Origin: Xanthomonas hortorum pv. pelargonii
GTDB lineage: Bacteria > Pseudomonadota > Gammaproteobacteria > Xanthomonadales > Xanthomonadaceae
NCBI RefSeq assembly: GCF_024499015.1
Contig: NZ_CP098604.1
Coordinates: 2,108,001 to 2,172,000, forward strand
Length of the DNA stretch: 64,000 bases
Reading direction: 5' to 3'
Below are positions 22,850 through 32,023 of this stretch, in pieces. The first letter of the stretch is position 1. Each line of letters opens with the position of its first letter. Both the position numbers and the translations under genes were made by a program. The notes beneath the pieces are model-generated. The model was not told the origin of the DNA. It saw only the letters and a list, made by a program, of their open reading frames with translations, and ran no database searches.

Positions 22850-22876
22850 GCGGTTGCGGTTGCGGTTGCGGTTGCG
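22850..22876. repeat. hexanucleotide tandem repeat (GCGGTT)4
   Basis: Four exact GCGGTT units plus GCG between the czcC stop and the czcB start codon. In the frame that runs into czcB it would encode Ala/Thr repeats. Confidence 0.85.
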
Positions 22877-22961
22877 AACGCCGATTCAGATACCGATACC
22901 GGCGCAGCAGATCCAGGCGGACGCATGCAGGCCGCGCGAAAACGCGCCGCAGAAGTAGCGC

Positions 22962-24233
22962 TCATCGCCCCACCTGCGCAGCGCTTTCAAGCACAAACGG
23001 TTGCCCGGTGAGGCGCTGAATCTCGATCAACGCGGTCTGCGCTTCCAGTGCCGCAGCCAGTTGCTGCTGGCGCGCATCGCTGCGCTGCGCCTGCAGTTGC
23101 GCCCAGTCCAGATAACTGGTGGCACCGGCGCGATACGCGCGCTCGGCAGCGGCATCGGCACGCGCAAGCGCGGGCAGCACATCGCTGCGCATCCGCGTCA
23201 CTTCCAGCTGTGCGGCGCGGTAGCGGCCATGCGCATCGGCCAGCGTGGTGTACAGCACCAAGGCCTGCGATTGCCGCTCGATGTCCAGCAGCGACAGCTC
23301 CGCCTCGGCGGCGCGGATCTCCGGTTGCGCGCGCGCGGCGCTGCCCAGGGCCAGCGAGACGCTGCCGAGCAGCGCAGTGGCGTCGTTGCCCTCGAGCCGG
23401 CGCACGCCCACCTGCCAGTCCAGGTCCGGGCGCGCCTGGCTGCGTGCCAGCCGCACCCGCGCCTCGCGCACGCGCTGCTCGCCGTTCAAGCGCGCCAGTT
23501 CGGGCGTGGCATCGAGCAGCTGCGCCAACACCTCGAACTCGGGAATGGCCGGCAACTGCAGCGGGTCGCCGCTGACATCGCCGAAGTCCGGCGTACGCTC
23601 ACCCCATAACACCGCCAGCTGGCGACGTGCCGCCACCAGCTCCTGCTGCGCGCGGTCGCGCTCCAGCTCCGCGCGCGCCTGCAAGGCCTGCGCGGTCAAC
23701 ACGACCGATTCAGGCGAGGCGCCGGCCTGCAGCCGTTGGCGCGCGGCACTGACGGTGCGCTGGCGCTGGGCAAGCGTTTCCAGTGCGACCGTATGCCGTT
23801 GCGCGGCCATGCCGATGGCCAGATAACGCCGGGCGACTTCGGCCAGCACATCCAGTCGTGCCAGCGCCCGCTGCGGCGCCAGCGCGTCGATACGTGCCTG
23901 GGCCAGCGTGCGGCGCGCGTCGAGCTTGCCGCCGCGTTCCAGCACGCCGGCCAGGGTGACGGTGAGTTCGGCCTGGTCCAGCGCGCGGGTCGGGCCGGTG
24001 CCGAACACGTTTTCCAGTTCGGCGCCGATACGCAACGGCGGGCGCAACGCGTCGCGCTCGGCTTCGGCGGTGAGGACCGCGCGCTGACCATCGGCCAGGC
24101 GCAGATCGGGGTGCTGCCGGGCGACGCGCGCAATGGCGTCGTCCAGGGTCAGCACGGGTTTGGGCGGTACGTCCTGCGCCATGGCGCACGGCACGACCGC
24201 GAAGACGGCAAGTGCCGTCAGTCGCAACCACAT
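22962..24233 (-). CDS. czcC: outer-membrane factor of the CzcCBA pump, CzcC
   Basis: 423 aa with signal peptide (cleavage probably after AMA at residue 19). It contains the duplicated outer-membrane efflux (TolC-like) repeat: a long heptad-rich helical region around 95-230 and a second copy around 270-410. It forms the trimeric channel of the heavy-metal efflux system. First of the three structural genes; czcB follows after a 224-base spacer that is unusually long and holds a hexamer repeat. Confidence 0.93.
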   Translation of the reverse strand: MWLRLTALAVFAVVPCAMAQDVPPKPVLTLDDAIARVARQHPDLRLADGQRAVLTAEAERDALRPPLRIGAELENVFGTGPTRALDQAELTVTLAGVLERGGKLDARRTLAQARIDALAPQRALARLDVLAEVARRYLAIGMAAQRHTVALETLAQRQRTVSAARQRLQAGASPESVVLTAQALQARAELERDRAQQELVAARRQLAVLWGERTPDFGDVSGDPLQLPAIPEFEVLAQLLDATPELARLNGEQRVREARVRLARSQARPDLDWQVGVRRLEGNDATALLGSVSLALGSAARAQPEIRAAEAELSLLDIERQSQALVLYTTLADAHGRYRAAQLEVTRMRSDVLPALARADAAAERAYRAGATSYLDWAQLQAQRSDARQQQLAAALEAQTALIEIQRLTGQPFVLESAAQVGR

Positions 24234-24288
24234 GAGGGTGTCTCCGGAATCGGGATCGATGGACAGGCCGGCAGCTGCCGGCGATGCA

Positions 24289-24672
24289 TCAGGCCGCGAT
24301 CGGAGGACGCAATCCGGTCTCGCTCAGTTGCGAGCGGTAGTGCGCGAAGACGGCCACAGGCTGGGCCTGCGTATGCGTGGACAGCGGCAGCCAGGACAGC
24401 GCCGGCAACACGGCCGGATTCTGGCCGTGGCAGTAGCCGCTGTGCATCAAGGCGTGCATCAGGCCGGCACCATCGCGCTCGCCGGCATCGCCTTCGTCGG
24501 CACCGTCATGGCCGTGCGGCGCGGTGTCTTCCAGATGCATCTGGTCGTGCGCCAGCGCATGTACATCGCCCAGCGCGCAGGCCACCGGTGCGACCAACAC
24601 GCCCATGACCAACACCGCCAACGCCATCAGGCGCAGCAACGGGTGCAACAGGCGGGCGCGGCGAAGCAACAT
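24289..24672 (-). CDS. His-rich small exported protein heading the czc operon (CzcI-like)
   Basis: 127 aa. Hydrophobic N-terminal segment (residues ~14-34) acts as signal peptide or anchor. The mature part carries many His residues (HALAHDQMHLEDTAPHGHDG, MHALMHSGYCHGQ) and ends with the RPPIA block seen in small proteins encoded before czcC in other bacteria. It may bind metal in the periplasm or modulate czc expression. It lies 55 bases upstream of czcC on the same strand. The family assignment is by context and composition. Confidence 0.7.
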   Translation of the reverse strand: MLLRRARLLHPLLRLMALAVLVMGVLVAPVACALGDVHALAHDQMHLEDTAPHGHDGADEGDAGERDGAGLMHALMHSGYCHGQNPAVLPALSWLPLSTHTQAQPVAVFAHYRSQLSETGLRPPIAA

Positions 24673-25369
24673 GGGCGCAGCGTATCGGGGCCGGGGTAGT
24701 TACACAATCGCATGCACGGTTTAGTCGGAAGCTCAGGTCAAAAGCTTAGTGAGTCGAGGGCGCGGTGCCCTCGCCGCTTGCGGGACACGCCGTGAATCCA
24801 TCCCTGGAGGCTCGGTGGCGGCATCCATGCCGCCACACGGTCCCGCAAGCGGCGAGGACACCGCACCAGAGAGTTTGTCGGCGGCTTTTTTAAAGCCATG
24901 CACACAGACCAACTCGAATGGTCCTTGCCCGCTCACCGTCGCGGGACCTTACGCGGCATGGATGCCGCGTAAGAGCTTACAGGGACGTACTTGCAGCGTG
25001 TCCCACGATGGTGGGCGGGCAAGGGCCCTGCAGCAAACGCAAAGAACTCAAGTGCGCGATGCCCTCACCGCCCGCGGGACACGCCGTGAACCCGTCCCTA
25101 CCAGACAGGTTGCTGATTGCTTTATTGAGAACAGGACACGGCGCCAGCCAGTTTGCTGGATGCTTTGTTGAAAGCCATGACCACCGACCATCTCGACTGG
25201 TCCTTGCCTGCCCACCGTCGCCTTACGCGGCATGGATGCCGCGTAAGAGCTTACAAGGACGTACTTGCAGCGTGTCCCGCGATGGTGGGCGGGCAAGGGC
25301 CCTGCAGCCAAATCAAAAACCAGCCGCTCTAAAGGTGGTCTTGTCAGCCGCTCCAAATGCCCCCGGGTG
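24673..25369. other. gene-free stretch filled by palindromic repeats
   Basis: About 700 bases without a gene, nearly all occupied by the mosaic repeat described at 24724-25309. Several short reading frames run through it, but they are by-products of the palindromes. Confidence 0.8.
24724..25309. repeat. mosaic of large palindromes (modules A, B, partial A, B)
   Basis: Module A: 25-base arms at 24762-24786 and 24840-24864 pair with one mismatch, with an inner GGCGGCAT/ATGCCGCC hairpin. Module B: arms 24923-24947 and 25000-25024 pair at 22 of 25, with inner TTACGCGGCAT/ATGCCGCGTAA. A 5' half of A follows near 25055-25100, then a second B at 25202-25298 with a slightly shortened left arm. The same A and B modules occur in inverse orientation at 59161-59497. 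Their left flank (from 24724) matches 59498-59540 in reverse complement. Confidence 0.88.
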
Positions 25370-27196
25370 TCACAGCGCCGCGTTGCGGGCCGGCTTGGCG
25401 TCGGCCGGGCGCGCCTTGCTCTCGGCGATAAACGCGCGCACCTGCTGCTCCAGCACAGGCAGGGTCACCGAGCCCTGCTTCAGCACCGCGTCGTGGAAGG
25501 CCTTGATGTCGAAGCGATCGCCCAGCTCCTGTTCGGCCTCGGCACGCAGCTTGACGATGCTGATCTCGCCCAGCTTGTAGCTCAGCGCCTGGCCGGGCCA
25601 GGAGATGTAGCGGTCCACCTCGGTGGTGACCTCATGCTCGCTCAGCGCGGTGCGGTCGCGCAGGTAGGCCAGCGCCTGCTCGCGGCTCCAGCCGTCGTGG
25701 TGCACGCCGGTGTCGATCACCAGCCGGCAGGCGCGCCACATCTCATAGGTGAGCCGGCCGAACTCTTCGTACGGAGTCTCGTAGATGCCCATCTCCTGGC
25801 CGAGCTTTTCGGTGTACAGCGCCCAGCCCTCGCCATAGGCGGAAATGTAGCTTTCGCGACGGAACGCGGGCTGGTCGCCCTGCTCCAGCGCCAGCGAGCC
25901 CTGCAGCGAATGCCCGGGCGAGGACTCGTGCAGCGTCAGCGCCGGCAGGTTGTACAACGGCCGCGATGGCAGGTTGTAGGTATTGACCCAGTACGTGGTG
26001 GAGCCCCCGCGCCCGGCAGTCCAGAACGGCGCGATATCGTCCGGCACCGGCTTGATGGTGAAGCGCCCGCGCGGCAGCGTTCCAATGAACTTGCCGACCT
26101 GCCCGTCCACGCGCTTGGAGATCCACGCGGCGCGGTCCAGCAGTTCCTGCGGGGTCTTGGTGTAGAACTGCGGATCGGTACGCAGGAAGGCCAGGAACTG
26201 CGCAAAGCTGCCCTTGAAGCCGACCTGCCTGATGATCGCGTCCATCTGCGCCTGGATGCGTGCCACCTCGTCCAAGCCAATCTTGTGGATCTGCTCCGGG
26301 GTCAGTTCCAGCGTGGTGTATTCGCGGATCTGTTGGCGATAGAACGCCTTGCCGTCGGGCAGCGCTTCGGCCGCCAGCGTGGTGCGCGCCTTGGGCATGT
26401 AGTCGTTGCGGAAGAAGCTCAGCAGCTTGGCGTAGGCCGGCAGCACCGCCGTGCTCAGCGCGGCCTTGGCCTGTTCGCGCAGTTGCGCCTGTTCGGCGGC
26501 GGGGATCTGCGCCGGCAGCTGCTTGAACGGTGCGTAGAAACTCGATTCGGTGGGGTCCTTGACCTCGGCGACGGTGGCGATGGAGACATCGCGGCCATCC
26601 AGCACCGCGCGCGGCACGCTGAAACCGCGTGCCAGGCCGGCGCGCATGTTGGCGGTCTGCTGGTCGAAGTAGCGCGGCACATCGTTGAGGCGCGCGATAT
26701 AGGCGCGGTACTCGGCAGCGGTTTTCATCGGCCGCTGCGCCATGAAGCCCAGGTTGGACCAGAACGAGCTATCCGAATTGAACGGCATCTCGTACAGGCG
26801 CAGGCGCACTTCGACGGCGAGGTTTTCCACCTGCGGACGGTAGATGGCGTAGTTGACCTGGTTGGTGGGCGACAGTTGTTTCGGGTCGACGCCTTCGAGC
26901 TGCTTGAGCACGCCGTCCCACACCGCCAGGCGCGCCTGCTGCGCCGCCGGGCCGACATCGGGCAAATGCGTGTTGTCGCCGGTGGTGTCGCTGTCTTCGT
27001 CGGCCTGGCCGGTCTCGGCCTGCCGCCATGCCCACTCTTTTTCGTAGATGGCGCGGAAGCGCGCGTCGGCGGGTGCTTCGGCGGTCAGCGTGGCCGGCGG
27101 TGCCACCGGTGCCGGTGCGGCGGCCTGCGCCGAGGTGGCGGCGAAGCTTGCGCCCAGCAGGGCGAGCGAGAGTGCGGCGGCGAGAGGAGATGTCAC
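25370..27196 (-). CDS. exported DUF885 family protein, probable metallo-hydrolase
   Basis: 608 aa with a GTG start at 27196 and a Sec signal peptide (ALSLALLGASFAATSAQA). It is a full-length DUF885 protein. A conserved HESSPGH near residue 440 resembles an HExxH-type zinc site in position but lacks the second-Glu pattern; further family blocks are SAYGEGWALYTEKLG, a downstream Glu in YEMWRACRLVIDTGVHHDGWS, and YISWPGQALSYKLG. DUF885 proteins are viewed as M32/M3-like peptidases. Located downstream of rsmG with a ~225-base gap; no obvious operon. Confidence 0.85.
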   Translation of the reverse strand: MTSPLAAALSLALLGASFAATSAQAAAPAPVAPPATLTAEAPADARFRAIYEKEWAWRQAETGQADEDSDTTGDNTHLPDVGPAAQQARLAVWDGVLKQLEGVDPKQLSPTNQVNYAIYRPQVENLAVEVRLRLYEMPFNSDSSFWSNLGFMAQRPMKTAAEYRAYIARLNDVPRYFDQQTANMRAGLARGFSVPRAVLDGRDVSIATVAEVKDPTESSFYAPFKQLPAQIPAAEQAQLREQAKAALSTAVLPAYAKLLSFFRNDYMPKARTTLAAEALPDGKAFYRQQIREYTTLELTPEQIHKIGLDEVARIQAQMDAIIRQVGFKGSFAQFLAFLRTDPQFYTKTPQELLDRAAWISKRVDGQVGKFIGTLPRGRFTIKPVPDDIAPFWTAGRGGSTTYWVNTYNLPSRPLYNLPALTLHESSPGHSLQGSLALEQGDQPAFRRESYISAYGEGWALYTEKLGQEMGIYETPYEEFGRLTYEMWRACRLVIDTGVHHDGWSREQALAYLRDRTALSEHEVTTEVDRYISWPGQALSYKLGEISIVKLRAEAEQELGDRFDIKAFHDAVLKQGSVTLPVLEQQVRAFIAESKARPADAKPARNAAL

Positions 27197-27421
27197 GTGC
27201 GGGCGGCCTGCGTCTGGATCGAACGCGCAATGATGGCAGCGCAGGCGCTCGTTGCCATGGGCCGGAAGTCCCAGCGTGGGGATTGGGGATTAGGTGAGAG
27301 CTATGGCCGATCGCGCGCACCGCCACGTCGGGCCCCTTCCCCTGCAGGCGGGAGAAGCGACCAGGCGCCGTGGCTTTTTAGCTCTCCCGATGCACGCGGC
27401 CGGGGCAGGCAGGCCGCCGCT

Positions 27422-28062
27422 TCAGCCCGTCTTGCGCACCACGACCAGATGCCGCTCGCCGTCCAGGCCGGGCACCTGCAGCGGATGCACCTCAGCTACG
27501 CTCCAGCCGGCGGGCAGTGCGGCGATCTCCTCATGCGGGTAGATGCCCTTCATCGCCAGCAGGCTGCCGCCCGGGCGCAGCAGGTGACCGCCGACGGCGA
27601 TGATGCCGGCCAGCGTATCCAGCGCCCGCGCGGTGAGATGGTCGTAGGCGGCCGGCTCGTCCAGCGCCTCGGCGCGCGACTCGGCCACGCGCGCATTGCC
27701 CAGCGCCAGGTGGCGCAGCGCCTCGCGCATGAAGCGCGCCTTCTTGCCGTTGCTTTCCACCAGCGTCACCTGCAGCTGCGGGCGGGTGATCGCCAGCGGG
27801 ATGCCGGGCAGGCCGGGGCCGGTGCCCAGGTCGGCCAAGGTGCCGCTGGCGATGTAGGGCTGCATGGCTAGCGAATCGAGCAGATGGCGGGTGACCATCT
27901 CGCGCGGGTCGCGCACGGCGGTGAGGTTGTAGGTCTTGTTCCAACGCACCAGCAGCGTCAGATAGCGCAGCAACGGCGCGGCAAACGCCGCATCCAGGGA
28001 TTGGGCCTGCAGGCCATTGGCCAGCGCAGCGGCTACATCGGGGGAAGTGCGGCATCGTTCAT
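27422..28062 (-). pseudogene. rsmG: 16S rRNA m7G527 methyltransferase RsmG, 1-base frameshift near the start
   Basis: From residue ~30 on this is a clean Rsm[17 protein letters not shown], the SAM motif [16 protein letters not shown], and the C-terminal [15 protein letters not shown]. It methylates G527 of 16S rRNA. The natural start is the ATG at 28062 (MNDAALPP...). A run of five G at 28040-28044 (five C on the coding strand) shifts the frame, giving a stop after 9 codons. A sixth base there restores one 213-residue frame (E. coli RsmG has 207). Downstream of the tract the frame has no ATG or GTG before a TTG at 27973, so a shorter product is unlikely. Either a real mutation or a homopolymer sequencing error. 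Confidence 0.88.
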
Positions 28063-28417
28063 CCCGCGATTATCGCAGCTGGCTGGCGTGCAGGTGCGTG
28101 CGTGACGCGCATGGTGGCAATGCGCGGCGCGTGGGCAGGAAGCCGACGTCCTTGAACAAACGTCCAGGCCTGGCGATGCCGCAGGAACTGCAAAAATGAC
28201 AGCCGCCGCTGCACCGGCGCATGCGCATCGCTTTAGGCGGGAGCATCCGCTGCGGTGGCACACCCCGTACAAGCCATCCGCCATCTGCCATCCGATGTCG
28301 ATGACGATGTCGATGACGCGCGCAAGCCTGCGCCAGCAGCGACACCACTGCCGCTGCCATTGAACGGACATCCGCCCGTCGCACTATGGTCGCGTCCGCT
28401 AGATCGCCTTTGTGCCC
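28063..28417. other. gene-free stretch, rsmG/phoD divergent region
   Basis: About 355 bases holding both promoters. The only structure seen is a direct repeat of GATGTCGATGAC (two copies, about 28296-28319). No supported gene. Confidence 0.5.
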
Positions 28418-30046
28418 ATGTCCTTGATCGACCCGTCTTCCGCATCGCCCCTGCCCGGCTCCGACAACACGACACCCACGGTGGATCACAGCCGCAGGCG
28501 CATTCTCATCGCCGGCGCCGGGCTGGCGACTGCCGGGCTGCTCAGCCCGTTCGCACGTGCCAGCGGCAGCCCGGACCCGTTCACCCTGGGCGTGGCAGCA
28601 GGCGACCCGCTGGCCGACGGATTTGTCATCTGGACCCGGCTGGCACCGCGCCCGCTGGACCCGGATGGACGCGGCGGGCTGACCGCACCGGTGCGTGTGC
28701 GCTGGCAGGTGGCCAGCGATCCGGGCATGCGCCGCATCGTGCGCCGGGGCGAGACCATGGCCAGCCCGGCCTGGGGCCATGCGGTGCATGTGGAGGTCGC
28801 CGGCCTGGCCGCCGATCGCCCGTACTGGTACTGCTTCCAGGCGCTAGGCGCGCGCAGCCCCGTCGGCAGCGCACGCACCTTGCCGGCGCCGCATCAGTTG
28901 CCGGATGCGGCGCGGCTTGGCTTTGTGTCCTGCTCGCACTGGGAGCTGGGCTATTTCAGCGCCTACCGCCATCTTGCTGCCGAACAACCGGACCTGGTGT
29001 TCTTTCTCGGCGATTACATCTACGAATACAGCAACCACGGCGAGGCGGCGAACAAGATCGTGCGCCCGCACGGCAGCGGCGAATGCCTGGACTTGGCCGG
29101 CTACCGCAACCGCTATGCGCTGTACCGTACCGATCCCGACCTGCAGGCCTTGCATGCCGGCAGCGCCTGCGTGGCGACCTGGGACGACCATGAGGTGCAG
29201 AACGATTACGCCAATCGCTGGTCGCAGGATCCGTCGATTGCAGTCGACACCTTCCTGGCCCGACGCGCGGCCGCGTATCGCGCCTTTTACGAGCACTTCC
29301 CGCTGCGCGCGCGCAATCGCCCGCATGGCGCCGACATGCGCATCTACCGATCGCTGGACTACGGCCAGCTGGCACGCTTCTACGTGCTCGATGGCCGCCA
29401 GTACCGCAGCGAACAACCCTGCCCGCAGGCCAACGGCTGGCGCGGCGGCCATGTGGTGGACGACAGCTGCCGCGAACGCACCGACCCACGCCGCACCATG
29501 CTTGGCTGGGAACAGGAGCGCTGGCTGCATGGCGCCTTCGCACAATCGCCCGCGCGCTGGAACGTGATCGCGCAGGATCTATTGGTGGCACCGATGAACC
29601 AGCACGGCCGCGACGGCGTGCTCGGGCAGTGGACCGACGGCTGGGACGGCTACCCGGCCACGCGCACCCGCATGCTCGACGCAATCGCCAAGACCCGGCT
29701 ACGCAACCCGGTGTTCTGGGGCGGCGACATGCACTCGTACTGGGTTACCGACTTGAAGGCCGATCCGGCCAATCCCGACTCGCCGACGCTGGCCACCGAA
29801 TTCGTCGGCACCTCCATCACCTCCGACGGCCAGAGCAATGCCGAGCTGCAAGCCACCATGGCGCTCAATCCGCATGTGCACTACGCCGAAGGCGAAACCC
29901 GCGGCTATGTCTCGGTAACGCTGACACCGGGCCGGATGGAAACGCGCCTGCAAGGCATCTCCGACCGCCGCGACCGCCAGGCCACGGTCTCGACGTTGAA
30001 GCGCTTTGTGGTCGAAGACGGCAAGACGGGGGCGGTGGAGGCGTAA
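28418..30046 (+). CDS. phoD: Tat-exported alkaline phosphatase D (PhoD family), copy 1
   Basis: 542 aa from the ATG at 28418 (a GTG at 28412 would add two residues; neither has a strong ribosome site). Tat signal SRRRILIAGAGLATAGLL at ~27-44. N-terminal PhoD_N domain (~50-145), then the metallophosphatase: SCSHWELG, FFLGDYIYEY, WDDHEVQNDY and WGGDMHSYWV supply the Fe/Ca ligands. PhoD hydrolyses phosphate mono- and diesters in the periplasm to free phosphate. A second PhoD homologue follows in the same direction after 267 bases. Confidence 0.93.
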   Translation: MSLIDPSSASPLPGSDNTTPTVDHSRRRILIAGAGLATAGLLSPFARASGSPDPFTLGVAAGDPLADGFVIWTRLAPRPLDPDGRGGLTAPVRVRWQVASDPGMRRIVRRGETMASPAWGHAVHVEVAGLAADRPYWYCFQALGARSPVGSARTLPAPHQLPDAARLGFVSCSHWELGYFSAYRHLAAEQPDLVFFLGDYIYEYSNHGEAANKIVRPHGSGECLDLAGYRNRYALYRTDPDLQALHAGSACVATWDDHEVQNDYANRWSQDPSIAVDTFLARRAAAYRAFYEHFPLRARNRPHGADMRIYRSLDYGQLARFYVLDGRQYRSEQPCPQANGWRGGHVVDDSCRERTDPRRTMLGWEQERWLHGAFAQSPARWNVIAQDLLVAPMNQHGRDGVLGQWTDGWDGYPATRTRMLDAIAKTRLRNPVFWGGDMHSYWVTDLKADPANPDSPTLATEFVGTSITSDGQSNAELQATMALNPHVHYAEGETRGYVSVTLTPGRMETRLQGISDRRDRQATVSTLKRFVVEDGKTGAVEA

Positions 30047-30313
30047 GTCTGTGCGGTGTGCTGCAGCGGGTAGTGGCAACTTCATGCGACACCCATCCCC
30101 CACAGCGCACTTGCGCCGACCTTCCACGACAGTCTCCACAGGCGTGAAGCGCTATTCCCCAACGGCGCCGCGCAGAGCTTCATCTGCGTGCTGCGCAATA
30201 CAGTGACTGCATCCATCACCACGCGACCTACTGCGCCATGCAGCGCAATGGACACGTCCCGGTAAGACGGCGGCGCTATATCTGGACGCTGCTGCCAGAT
30301 AGTCGAGGATGCC

Positions 30314-31891
30314 ATGACCGCCTCCGATCCCGCCCGCCGCCGCGTGTTGCAAGGTTTAGGCGCCGGCCTGTTGTTGCCGGCCACTGCTGCTTGGTCCACG
30401 CGCAGTCTGGCCGCGCCCTCCGGGCGGCCGATGATCACCGACGGGGTGCAGAGCGGCGATGTGCTGGACGGCCGCGCGATGCTGTGGAGTCGCTGCGATC
30501 GGCCGGCGCGGCTGCGGGTGGAATGGGATACAAGCCCGAGCCTGCGGCAGGCGCGTTGCGTGGATGGGCCGGTGGCGTTGCCGGCACACGATTTCACTGC
30601 GCGGGTGGACCTGGGCGCATTGCCGCGCGACCAGGACATTTTCTACCGGGTGCGCTTTGAAGACGCCGACAGCGGTGTGTTGAGCGCGCCGGTGCACGGT
30701 CATCTGCGCAGTGCGCCGCACGCGCGTGGCGATGTGCGCTTTGTGTGGAGCGGCGACACCGTGGGCCAGGGTTTCGGCATCAATCCGGACATCGGTGGCA
30801 TGCGCATCTACAGCGCGATGCGCGAACGCAATCCGGACTTTTTCCTGCATAGCGGCGACACCATCTATGCCGACGGCCCGATCCCGGCCGAGCTGATCGT
30901 CGAAGAAGGCAAGCGCTGGCGCAATCTCACCACCACGGCCAAGAGCAAGGTAGCCGAGACGCTGGACGAATTTCGCGGCAATTACCGTTACAACCTGCTC
31001 GATGAAAACGTCCGTCGCTTCAATGCCGAGGTCGCGCAGATCTGGCAGTGGGACGATCACGAAACCACCAACAACTGGTCGCCCGGCAAGCAGTTGGACG
31101 AGCGCTATCAGGTGCGCGATATCGATGTGCTGGCCGGCCGTGCACGTCAGGCATTTCTGGAATATGCACCGATGCGCGGCGTGCGTGCCGATGGCGACGG
31201 GCGCATCTATCGCAAGATCGGTTATGGCCCGCTGCTGGATGTGTTCGTGCTGGACATGCGCAGTTACCGCGGCGCCAACAGCGACAACCTGCAGCCGCAA
31301 CCCGGCGCAGACGCTGCATTTCTCGGCACGCAACAACTGGCGTGGCTGCAGCGCGAACTGGCTGGCTCACGCGCGCAATGGAAGGTGATTGCCGCCGACA
31401 TGCCGATCGGCCTGCAGGTGCCCGATGGGCAGGACGCCGCAGGGCGCGCGCGTTGGGAAGCGATCGCCAATGGCGAGCCGGGCGTGCCGCGCGGTCGCGA
31501 ACAGGAGATCGCCGCGCTGCTGCGTTTCATCAGCGCAGCGCGCATCCGCAACACGGTGTGGCTGACCGCCGATGTGCACTACTGCGCGGCGCATTACTAC
31601 CATCCCGATAAAGCGGCGTTTCAGCAGTTCGAGCCGTTCTGGGAATTCGTCGCCGGCCCGCTCAATGCCGGCAGTTTCGGACCGAATGCGCTGGATGCCA
31701 CCTTCGGCCCGACGGTGATCTTTCAAAAAGCACCGCCTGCGCCGAACCTGTCGCCGCTGGCCGGATTTCAGTTCTTTGGCGAAGTGGAGATCGACGCACA
31801 CACCGGCGTGCTGACGGTAACGCTGCGCGATCTGGATGGCGTGGCGCAGTTCCGCCAACCAATCTTGCCGCATGGGCATGGTGCGACGTAG
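30314..31891 (+). CDS. Tat-exported PhoD-family phosphatase, copy 2
   Basis: 525 aa with a Tat signal (ARRRVLQGLGAGLLLPATAA). Same architecture as the upstream phosphatase but clearly diverged: FVWSGDTVGQGFGINPD replaces the SCSHWE block, then FFLHSGDTIYADG, WDDHETTNNW and LTADVHYCAAHYY. It belongs to a PhoD subgroup in which a Ser-x-Asp block replaces SCxxxE, so its substrate may differ (phosphodiester or phytate-like). Probably an old duplication with the gene at 28418, with its own promoter in the 267-base gap. No Pho box could be assigned by eye. Confidence 0.88.
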   Translation: MTASDPARRRVLQGLGAGLLLPATAAWSTRSLAAPSGRPMITDGVQSGDVLDGRAMLWSRCDRPARLRVEWDTSPSLRQARCVDGPVALPAHDFTARVDLGALPRDQDIFYRVRFEDADSGVLSAPVHGHLRSAPHARGDVRFVWSGDTVGQGFGINPDIGGMRIYSAMRERNPDFFLHSGDTIYADGPIPAELIVEEGKRWRNLTTTAKSKVAETLDEFRGNYRYNLLDENVRRFNAEVAQIWQWDDHETTNNWSPGKQLDERYQVRDIDVLAGRARQAFLEYAPMRGVRADGDGRIYRKIGYGPLLDVFVLDMRSYRGANSDNLQPQPGADAAFLGTQQLAWLQRELAGSRAQWKVIAADMPIGLQVPDGQDAAGRARWEAIANGEPGVPRGREQEIAALLRFISAARIRNTVWLTADVHYCAAHYYHPDKAAFQQFEPFWEFVAGPLNAGSFGPNALDATFGPTVIFQKAPPAPNLSPLAGFQFFGEVEIDAHTGVLTVTLRDLDGVAQFRQPILPHGHGAT

Positions 31892-32023
31892 GCAAACGCA
31901 TTGCCCGCGCTTGCCAGCGGGGCGCGCTGGTGCGGCATGCGAGGTCGCAGAACCGCTGCAGCATCTCTCAGGTTATGCCGATGCCTGCTGCTGGCGACAT
32001 AGCCGCCAGGTCGATCGCCGCTT

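Noticed and set aside
22738..22965. 76-residue N-terminal extension of CzcB
   Set aside because: It is low-complexity Ala/Thr sequence, and a lipoprotein signal with a good ribosome site begins at 22737.
24724..25309. Possible CRISPR array in the repeat-rich region
   Set aside because: The repeats are large palindromes of different types, not short direct repeats with regular spacers, and no cas gene is present.
25265..27871. 868-codon open frame on the plus strand
   Set aside because: It lies antisense to the DUF885 gene and part of rsmG, runs through palindromic repeats, and its translation is Arg/Gln/Gly-rich with no domain: a high-GC shadow.
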